DNA of 13,076 bases from an uncultured Bacteroidales bacterium (lineage in GTDB: Bacteria; Bacteroidota; Bacteroidia; Bacteroidales; Paludibacteraceae). Position 1 is the stretch's first letter; every line of letters starts with the position of its first letter. A program made the position numbers and the translations under genes. This document shows, in pieces, positions 1-5,091 of the stretch. Location: positions 1 to 13,076 of the forward strand of contig CAMOMF010000221.1 of the NCBI GenBank assembly GCA_946619625.1, given 5' to 3'. The notes beneath the pieces are model-generated. The model had not been told where the DNA came from. It did no database searches and worked only from the letters and a program-made list of their open reading frames with translations.

Positions 1-1895
1 TATGTTACGGCGAAGCCCTTGATGGGACCGGTACCGAAGATTGCCAGCACAATACCCGTCAGCAAGGAGGTGACGTTGGCATCCACGATGGCAGAGATGG
101 CGCCCTTGTAGCCGTCCTCCACTGCCTTGCGCATGTTCTTGCCGGCTTTCATTTCCTCACGGATGCGCTCGAAGATAAGTACGTTCGCATCCACAGCAGT
201 ACCCATAGTCAGCACGATACCTGCGATACCCGGCAAAGTCAGTACGGAGCCGAAAGATGCCAGGATTCCCATCAAGAGGAACACGTTGCAGATAAGTGCA
301 GCGTCGGCAATCAGACCCGGAACCAAACCGTAGTAGAAAATCATGTACAGCAGTACCAGTACGAACGCAATGGCGAACGAAATCAGACCTGCGTTGATGG
401 ACTCCTGACCCAGCGAAGGACCTACGATATCCTCTTGGATGATGCGTGCAGGAGCCGGCATTTTACCAGACTTGAGGGTGTTGGCAAGGTCTTTTGCCTC
501 CTCAACGGTGAAGTTACCGGTAATCTGGCTGCGACCGCCTTGAATCTCGTTTTGTACGGTCGGGAAAGAATATACGAAGCCGTCCAGTACGATGGCGATG
601 GACTTGCCTACGTTCTCTTTCGTGATGCGCGCCCATGCCTTGGCACCCTCTGCGTTCATCTCCATGGACACATTGGCGTAGGCAGACATCTGCGAGAAGT
701 CGGCATTGGCGTCGGTGATCACGTCACCCTCCAACGAAGCGCGCCCGTCACGCTGTGCCTTCAGTGCCACCAGTTGGTAGAGAGACTCAGCCTGGTCAAC
801 TGCCTTCACCGTCCAATAGAAACGGATAGTGCGGGGCAGCACCTGTTGAGCCACTGCCGAACGGAGTATCTCGTTCACCTTGGCGGTGTCGGTGTAGTGT
901 ACGGTACCTACGACAGGTCCGCGGTAAGCCTGGCCCGCCTGGTTAACCGACGGATTGAGAATATAGAAGAGGGGGTGCGCCTTCTTGTACGCCTCTATGT
1001 TGGCACTATTGTCGGCGAGTGAGTCGGCAGCGGGTGCGTCCATGTTTGCCATGAGCGAATCCACGGCATTGGCAGCCTCCACTTCAGCGGTTTCCGCCAC
1101 TTGCTCTGCCTCCTCTGCGGGGGCGTCCACGGCACTCATCTTTGCCCACTCGGCATCAATCTGATTGAGCCACGGCAGTACCTCCGAGCACTCGTAGGTC
1201 TCCCAGAACTCGAGGTTGGCAGTACCCTGCAGCAACTTACGGACACGCTCGGGCTCTTTTACACCCGGCAATTCGATAAGAATACGACCCGGCTGGTCCA
1301 GACGTTGGATATTGGGCTGAACAACACCGAAACGGTCGATACGGGTACGGAGTACGTTGAACGAGTTGTTGATGGCGCCGTCCACTTCTTCGCGAAGCAC
1401 TTTCTCCACCTCTGCATTGGTCGAGTTGAGCGACACTTTGTCCTTGAACTCGAAGGTCGAGAACACCGAAGCCAACTGTGCGTTGGGGTCGAGTTCCTTA
1501 TACGACTCAACAAACAGGGTGACGAAATCGGTCTGGCTGTTTTTCTGTTTGTCCTTGGCAGCCGCCATTGCTTTGGTAAAGTTCTCACTGGTGTTGTAAC
1601 CGGAAAGCGCGTTCAAGATGTCGGGAACACTCACTTCCATTGTTACGTTCATACCGCCCTTCAAGTCGAGGCCGAGGTTGATTTCCTTCTCACGGCACTC
1701 TTTGAGGGTGTACCCGAACCACACTTTCTGACTTGCGATGGAGTCCAAATAAACGTACTCCTTTGCCTTCTCACCTTGAGCGTACTCGGCAGCTTTCTTG
1801 TCGTAGTGGCGAGTCACGAAACTGAAGGAGAGGTAGAAGGCGCATACCAATGCAAGGCACACCGCCAAAATTCTAATAAGTCCTTTGTTTTGCAT
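1..1895 (-). CDS. secDF: Protein translocase SecD / SecDF fusion, N-terminal part (runs off left edge)
   Basis: Accessory subunit of the Sec translocon in the inner membrane; it uses the proton gradient to help pull secreted proteins out on the periplasmic side. Reading from ATG at 1893-1895, 631 codons are open to the window edge with no stop. A first membrane segment lies at about residues 7-27, followed by the SecD hallmark GLDLKGG (75-81) and a large periplasmic P1 region. That region contains an Ala/Glu/Asp-rich low-complexity insertion at about 253-300. A hydrophobic bundle follows, with the diagnostic VDANVLIFERIREE (568-581, D569 in the membrane). Bacteroidota normally carry a single SecDF polypeptide of about 1000 residues, so the SecF half is expected to the left; that is inference. 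The start is chosen because it directly precedes the first membrane segment and lies downstream of a good promoter. Identification as SecD is secure. Confidence 0.96.
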   Translation of the reverse strand, partial: MQNKGLIRILAVCLALVCAFYLSFSFVTRHYDKKAAEYAQGEKAKEYVYLDSIASQKVWFGYTLKECREKEINLGLDLKGGMNVTMEVSVPDILNALSGYNTSENFTKAMAAAKDKQKNSQTDFVTLFVESYKELDPNAQLASVFSTFEFKDKVSLNSTNAEVEKVLREEVDGAINNSFNVLRTRIDRFGVVQPNIQRLDQPGRILIELPGVKEPERVRKLLQGTANLEFWETYECSEVLPWLNQIDAEWAKMSAVDAPAEEAEQVAETAEVEAANAVDSLMANMDAPAADSLADNSANIEAYKKAHPLFYILNPSVNQAGQAYRGPVVGTVHYTDTAKVNEILRSAVAQQVLPRTIRFYWTVKAVDQAESLYQLVALKAQRDGRASLEGDVITDANADFSQMSAYANVSMEMNAEGAKAWARITKENVGKSIAIVLDGFVYSFPTVQNEIQGGRSQITGNFTVEEAKDLANTLKSGKMPAPARIIQEDIVGPSLGQESINAGLISFAIAFVLVLLYMIFYYGLVPGLIADAALICNVFLLMGILASFGSVLTLPGIAGIVLTMGTAVDANVLIFERIREEMKAGKNMRKAVEDGYKGAISAIVDANVTSLLTGIVLAIFGTGPIKGFAVT

Positions 1896-1929
1896 GTTTA
1901 CTATAATTATTGATTTTTATTACTTATTA

Positions 1930-1974
1930 CTAACTTGTGCTCCTCAGGCGTTCACTCACGGCAGCATAGCACAT
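1930..1974 (-). CDS. Possible 14-codon leader peptide (uORF) in the secDF 5' leader
   Basis: Between the predicted secDF promoter and the secDF ATG there is a complete short frame. It starts at ATG 1972-1974, encodes MCYAAVSERLRSTS and stops with TAG at 1930-1932, 34 nt before secDF. An in-frame GTG at 1990-1992 could extend it by six codons. The frame overlaps possible stem-loops: GTGCT/AGCAC arms at 1968-1972 and 1937-1941, or alternatively GCUGCC (1960-1965) with GGAGC (1939-1943). At 14-20 residues it is too short to span the ribosome tunnel and engage the translocon. It therefore would not work like the long Sec-monitoring arrest peptides, and any role would be attenuation or translational coupling. 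It may equally be chance. Confidence 0.3.
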   Translation of the reverse strand: MCYAAVSERLRSTS

Positions 1975-2005
1975 ACACACGCGGGCGCGCACCGAAAAAA
2001 GCCTG

Positions 2006-2037
2006 CAAAGTTACAACTTTTTTTTGATATAACCAAA
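2006..2037 (-). promoter_or_regulatory. Bacteroidota-type promoter of secDF
   Basis: Read on the minus strand, TTTG (2034-2037) is separated by 20 nt from TAACTTTG (2006-2013). This matches the Bacteroidota sigma-ABfr consensus TTTG-N19-21-TAnnTTTG. The spacer contains a run of eight A. Transcription should start near 2000, giving secDF a leader of about 105 nt. Confidence 0.8.
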
Positions 2038-2133
2038 TAAAGAGCGAGAAAAATGCAAACTTTTTTGCGTTTCCGGCGTTTTTCGTGTTTTTATGGGGGA
2101 AAAATGGAATTAGTTTGAGGTGGTTTGAGTGAT

Positions 2134-2168
2134 AGGAGTGCAGGAGTTACAGGAGTGCAGGAGTGCAG
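2134..2168. repeat. Short tandem repeat of AGGAGTGC-like units
   Basis: Four consecutive units of 8-9 nt read AGGAGTGC, AGGAGTTAC, AGGAGTGC, AGGAGTGC. The last unit continues into GCGCCC, so that GGAGTGCAGCGCCC at 2160-2173 recurs exactly at 2468-2481 inside the 3' end of the exchanger gene. Function unknown. Confidence 0.7.
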
Positions 2169-2362
2169 CGCCCTGCGGGCTAGTGCAGACATTACTTCCG
2201 ACACGGTTAAGTTCTTTACTACGCTGTGCTTCTTTACCCATGAGGGGTACGATCTGCTTCTTTACCCGCAAGGTATACGAGCATTTTGTGCGCTGTGCGT
2301 ACAATCGCTCTGCGTGATTAAATTGTTTAACGTATAATTGCCATATAACTGAACCATATTTA

Positions 2363-2410
2363 CACCAACACGAATGCTGGATGAGCCGTTCACCAACACG
2401 AATGCCGGAG
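2363..2410. repeat. Two-copy direct repeat, 28-bp period
   Basis: CACCAACACGAATGCTGGA at 2363-2381 is repeated as CACCAACACGAATGCCGGA at 2391-2409, differing at one base. A 9-nt spacer separates the copies. The repeat lies 11 nt downstream of the exchanger stop codon (minus-strand sense), so it would be in the 3' UTR of that transcript. No function is assigned. Confidence 0.75.
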
Positions 2411-2420
2411 AGTGCAAAAC

Positions 2421-3416
2421 CTATAATTGTGCGAGGCGGTAAGTCAGATAGCCGGCATACAGGATGAGGAGTGCAGCGCCCCCCCATCGTTTGACTTCTC
2501 GTTCTTTGTTGGTCTTGACAAAAAGCCAGACGAGCATACTGCCGATAGCCGCCATCCACGCGTCCATGACGATACCCTCGTAAGCGGGTAAGGGACGTAT
2601 GACGGCGCTGGTCCCCAACACAAAGAAAACGTTGAAGATATTGGAGCCGATGACGTTACCCAGCGCGATGTCGCAATTATGTTTGAAAGCCGCCATGACG
2701 GACGTGGCCAACTCGGGCAGAGAGGTGCCCAGAGCGACAATCGTCAAGCCGATAATTGCCTCAGAAACGCCGCAATCGGTGGCAATACGTACCGCACTTT
2801 TTACTATCATTTCGCCGCCCAAGACCAAGCCAATCAACCCGACTAAGATGAGTGCAACGGCTTTCCCCACGGAGAGCACCTGCACCTGCTCCGCCTCTGT
2901 TTCATCGGGGTGGTCTTTGGCGTGGCGGAAGGTATTGAAAAGAAAATATGCAAACATGATTAACAATACGACTCCTCCAATCCGCGTGATACCCTGTTCC
3001 TGTTCTCCAAAAGGTGACTGTACCGCCACCAGTGCAAAGACCAGCACCGCAGCAATGATGCTCATGGGGATATCAAAGTCGCGCGAGCGTTTCTGCGAAG
3101 CAACAGGATAGACCAGTGCGGTCAGTCCGAGGATGACAAACGTATTGATAATGTTCGAGCCGAGGATATTGGTGATGGCCAAATCGGTAGAGCCCTCTGA
3201 CACTGATACCATGTTTACCACAAATTCGGGCATGGAAGTGCCGAACGCCACAACGGTGAGTCCAATCACCAGATCGGATATGCCGAAACGTTTCGCCATG
3301 GAAGAGGCACCATCCACCAACCAGTCGGCACCTTTCACCAACAGCACAAAACCAACAATAAGGAGTGCTATCAGCACCCAACCATAATCCAACCAAGAGT
3401 TGATAAAATCAAACAT
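2421..3416 (-). CDS. Calcium/sodium antiporter, CaCA family (YrbG-like)
   Basis: Inner-membrane cation exchanger of 331 residues, close to the usual length of the bacterial YrbG-type members. Two homologous halves are visible, each built round an alpha repeat. The first has GTSMPE at 59-64 followed by NILGSNI at 83-89. The second has GTSLPE at 230-235 followed by GNVIGSN at 253-259. The conserved Glu of each motif belongs to the cation-binding site in this family. Hydrophobic segments fill both halves, and a charged cytoplasmic loop (about 163-180, HAKDHPDETEAEQ) separates them, as expected for a 5+5 inverted topology. The actual ion (Ca2+ against Na+ or H+) is inferred from the family. It lies 86 nt downstream of ychF on the same strand; co-transcription is possible, but a weak promoter of its own is also visible. 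Confidence 0.93.
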   Translation of the reverse strand: MFDFINSWLDYGWVLIALLIVGFVLLVKGADWLVDGASSMAKRFGISDLVIGLTVVAFGTSMPEFVVNMVSVSEGSTDLAITNILGSNIINTFVILGLTALVYPVASQKRSRDFDIPMSIIAAVLVFALVAVQSPFGEQEQGITRIGGVVLLIMFAYFLFNTFRHAKDHPDETEAEQVQVLSVGKAVALILVGLIGLVLGGEMIVKSAVRIATDCGVSEAIIGLTIVALGTSLPELATSVMAAFKHNCDIALGNVIGSNIFNVFFVLGTSAVIRPLPAYEGIVMDAWMAAIGSMLVWLFVKTNKEREVKRWGGAALLILYAGYLTYRLAQL

Positions 3417-3423
3417 ACTATAT

Positions 3424-3454
3424 CAAAAATATATATTGTAGCAATTACACCAAG
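3424..3454 (-). promoter_or_regulatory. Possible weak promoter of the exchanger gene
   Basis: On the minus strand, CTTG (3451-3454) stands 19 nt from TATTTTTG (3424-3431), fitting TAnnTTTG with a one-base departure in the -33 element. The -7 box ends only 7 nt from the ATG, so a transcript from here would be almost leaderless. The -33 word lies inside the tandem duplication at 3450-3493. A read-through transcript from ychF is the alternative. Confidence 0.35.
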
Positions 3455-3493
3455 TACCAAGGGACTAAGTACCAAGTACCAAGGGACTAAGTT
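3450..3493. repeat. 22-bp tandem duplication with nested heptamers
   Basis: Two adjacent 22-bp copies (3450-3471 and 3472-3493) are identical except for the last base. Each copy itself contains CCAAGTA CCAAGGG and ACTAAGT, variants of one 7-nt word. The repeat fills half of the ychF-exchanger intergenic gap. It probably arose by replication slippage. Confidence 0.9.
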
Positions 3494-3502
3494 ATATAGC
3501 CA

Positions 3503-4609
3503 TTACACGTTAAACAAGAAGTGCATGATGTCGCCGTCCTGCACCAAGTAGTCTTTCCCCTCCACCGCGAGTTTTCCGGCAGCGCGGCATGCGGCTTCGC
3601 CCCCGAGGGCAATATAGTCCTCGTACTTGATAACTTCGGCACGAATGAACCCGCGTTCAAAATCGGTGTGAATCACTCCAGCACATTGGGGGGCTTTCAT
3701 GCCTTCGCGGAAGGTCCATGCCCTCACTTCATCGCTGCCGGCAGTGAGGAATGTGCGCAGGCGCAGCAGCCGATATGCCGCCTTGATAAGCCGGTTGACA
3801 CCGCTTTCCTGTAATCCAATCTCTTCCAAGAACATCTGGCGCTCTTCGTAGGTCTCCAGTTCGGCAATCTCGCTTTCGATTTTAGCAGCAACCACCAGCA
3901 CTTCCGCTCCTTCCTCCGCCGCCACTTTCTTCACGGCATCCACATACTGATTGCCGCTGACTGCCGAGTTTTCATCGACGTTGCACACATACAGAACAGG
4001 TTTGTTGGTGAGGAGGAATAGTTCGTGCGCCGCCAGTTCTTCTTCTTTGTTTTCAGGGGTAACGACCCGAGCCGACTTGCCCTGTTCCAGCGCCTGCTTG
4101 TACCGGAGATACAGTTCCAGTGCCGCTTTGGCCTGCTTGTCGCCGCCAACACGAACCTGTTTCTCGATGCGTTGGATACGTGCATCTACTGTTTCCAGGT
4201 CTTTCAGTTGCAACTCTGCATCAATAACTTCTTTGTCTCGAACGGGGTCAACAGAACCGTCAACATGCACCACGTTGTCGTCATCGAAACAGCGCAACAC
4301 GTGGATGATGGCGTCCGTTTCCCGAATGTTGGCGAGGAACTTGTTGCCCAGTCCTTCACCTTTGCTCGCCCCTTTCACCAAGCCGGCAATATCGACAATC
4401 TCCACAGTGGTGGGTATGACGCCACGCACCGGCTTGCACAGTTCTCCCAATTTGTTCAGACGCTCGTCCGGTACCGTGATAACGCCCACATTGGGTTCTA
4501 TCGTACAGAAAGGGAAATTAGCAGACTGAGCCTTCGCATTGCTCAGACAATTAAACAAGGTGGACTTGCCAACATTGGGCAAGCCAACTATACCGCATTG
4601 TAGTGACAT
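3503..4609 (-). CDS. ychF: Redox-responsive ribosome-binding ATPase YchF (OLA1 family)
   Basis: Universally conserved Obg-family P-loop NTPase of the cytosol, 368 residues, normal length. The Walker A/G1 motif is GLPNVGKST (9-17), the G2 region FPFCTIEPN (32-40) and the G3 motif DIAGL (73-77). The G4 position reads NVDE (about 210-213) instead of NKxD, the family signature that explains its preference for ATP over GTP. A coiled region (about 135-185) and a C-terminal TGS-like domain (about 284-367) follow. Known homologues bind ribosomes and are linked to translation quality and oxidative-stress responses. The start ATG 4607-4609 begins the canonical SLQCGIVGLPNVG sequence. A dedicated promoter lies just upstream, giving a leader of only about 20-25 nt. 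Nothing unusual was seen in the protein. Confidence 0.98.
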   Translation of the reverse strand: MSLQCGIVGLPNVGKSTLFNCLSNAKAQSANFPFCTIEPNVGVITVPDERLNKLGELCKPVRGVIPTTVEIVDIAGLVKGASKGEGLGNKFLANIRETDAIIHVLRCFDDDNVVHVDGSVDPVRDKEVIDAELQLKDLETVDARIQRIEKQVRVGGDKQAKAALELYLRYKQALEQGKSARVVTPENKEEELAAHELFLLTNKPVLYVCNVDENSAVSGNQYVDAVKKVAAEEGAEVLVVAAKIESEIAELETYEERQMFLEEIGLQESGVNRLIKAAYRLLRLRTFLTAGSDEVRAWTFREGMKAPQCAGVIHTDFERGFIRAEVIKYEDYIALGGEAACRAAGKLAVEGKDYLVQDGDIMHFLFNV

Positions 4610-4638
4610 TATATTTGCTTCTTTTACGTTTTAGGTTG

Positions 4639-4670
4639 CAAAATTACTGCTTTTTTTTGACATATGCAAG
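4639..4670 (-). promoter_or_regulatory. Bacteroidota-type promoter of ychF
   Basis: Minus strand: CTTG (4667-4670), a 20-nt spacer, then TAATTTTG (4639-4646). The spacer includes ATGTC followed by a run of eight A, closely resembling the spacers of the secDF and YfhO promoters in this window. Predicted start near 4632. Confidence 0.75.
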
Positions 4671-4724
4671 TATTTTACGAAAAAAATGAAAAAATGGCGT
4701 TTTTTTGTAGTGGAGGTGGAACGA

Positions 4725-4779
4725 GAATGGTATTAGAATGGTATTAGAATGGTATTACAATGGTATTACAATGGTATTA
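4725..4779. repeat. Five-copy 11-bp tandem repeat
   Basis: Five uninterrupted 11-bp units: GAATGGTATTA three times, then CAATGGTATTA twice, with no other variation. The unit length is close to one helical turn, so any bound factor would meet the same face of the DNA each time. It lies about 85 bp upstream of the ychF start region and about 190 bp upstream of the YfhO promoter. Function is unknown; slippage could generate it. Confidence 0.92.
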
Positions 4780-4813
4780 CTCTATTTCGAGTTTGGTGTG
4801 AAAAAGTGAGAGA

Positions 4814-4895
4814 CGAAAAAAGCGGGAAATTTTGAGGGGAAATTCTTGTTTTTTGGAGAAGATGAGGTGCGAAAAAACGGGGAAATTTGAGGGGG
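4814..4895. repeat. Degenerate direct repeat pair in an A/G-rich spacer
   Basis: A segment of about 27 nt at 4814-4840 (CGAAAAAAGCGGGAAATTTT then GAGGGGA) recurs with a few changes at 4870-4895 (CGAAAAAACGGGGAAATTT then GAGGGGG), about 56 nt apart. The surrounding 4780-4970 is strongly purine-rich on the plus strand and holds no believable gene. Confidence 0.6.
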
Positions 4896-4972
4896 CGGGA
4901 GGGGAGTTTTGGCGTTTTTTTTGCCGAAAGAATAGCACAATTTGAAAAAAAAGAGATTTTTCTTGTAGATTG

Positions 4973-5004
4973 TTTGGATATGTCAGAAAAAAGCATTACC
5001 TTTG
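4973..5004 (+). promoter_or_regulatory. Bacteroidota-type promoter of the YfhO-PorZ operon
   Basis: TTTG (4973-4976), a 20-nt spacer, then TACCTTTG (4997-5004), an exact match to the consensus. The predicted start near 5010 gives an 80-nt leader. The leader contains AGGAG (5076-5080), 11 nt before the ATG, a possible but rather distant ribosome-binding site. Confidence 0.8.
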
Positions 5005-5017
5005 CAGGCGCAAAGGT
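4998..5017. promoter_or_regulatory. 8-bp inverted repeat over the -7 box (candidate operator)
   Basis: ACCTTTGC-AGGC-GCAAAGGT is a perfect 8-bp palindrome with a 4-nt centre. Its left arm is most of the -7 element of the YfhO promoter. Its right arm falls on or just after the predicted transcription start. That placement suits a repressor site acting on DNA rather than an RNA hairpin, since the left arm would not be transcribed. No regulator gene is seen nearby. Confidence 0.5.
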
Positions 5018-5091
5018 TGTATGACCAAGTGCAAATATCACCAATCATATAAAATAAGTCAAGATAAACTAAGACAGGAGTAAAGTCAGAT

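Larger units (their letters stand above)
2038..2420. other. Gene-free interval with short degenerate repeats
   Basis: This stretch lies between the secDF promoter and the exchanger stop codon. No frame in it looks like a conserved protein, and no RNA gene was recognised. It holds a cluster of GGAGTGCA-like units at 2134-2168, three TTCTTTAC-containing words between about 2209 and 2268, and a spaced direct repeat at 2363-2410. A small hairpin-prone GCCC-TGC-GGGC lies near 2170-2181. No U-tract terminator for the exchanger gene was found. The patchwork of near-repeats suggests slippage products or decayed sequence. Confidence 0.5.

Noticed and set aside
435..1913. Long plus-strand open frames opposite secDF (435-1022 and 1101-1913)
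   Set aside because: They are antisense to a firmly identified SecD frame, have no recognisable domain and no promoter. Their Leu/Val/His-rich composition is typical of the mirror of a conserved gene.
1930..1992. Export-sensing arrest peptide of the VemP type upstream of secDF
   Set aside because: At 14-20 residues and without a signal sequence the frame could not reach the translocon while still in the ribosome; it is kept only as a possible leader frame.
2125..2410. Possible CRISPR array in the repeat-rich patch
   Set aside because: Only two copies of the 19-nt repeat with a 9-nt spacer, other repeats of different lengths, and no cas genes.
2110..2559. 149-residue minus-strand open frame overlapping the exchanger 3' end
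   Set aside because: It overlaps the exchanger coding end in another frame and otherwise runs through the repeat patch; no conserved features.
4905..4930. Terminator-like TTTTGGCG-T-tract-TGCCGAAA hairpin
   Set aside because: Only a six-pair stem including a G-U pair, with the T-run in the loop and not after the stem, and no gene ending nearby.
4766..5044. 92-residue minus-strand open frame in the divergent intergenic region
   Set aside because: Encoded by low-complexity purine-rich DNA and the 11-bp repeat, crosses the YfhO promoter in antisense, and has a Ser/Pro/Lys/Phe-rich sequence with no similarity that I recognise.
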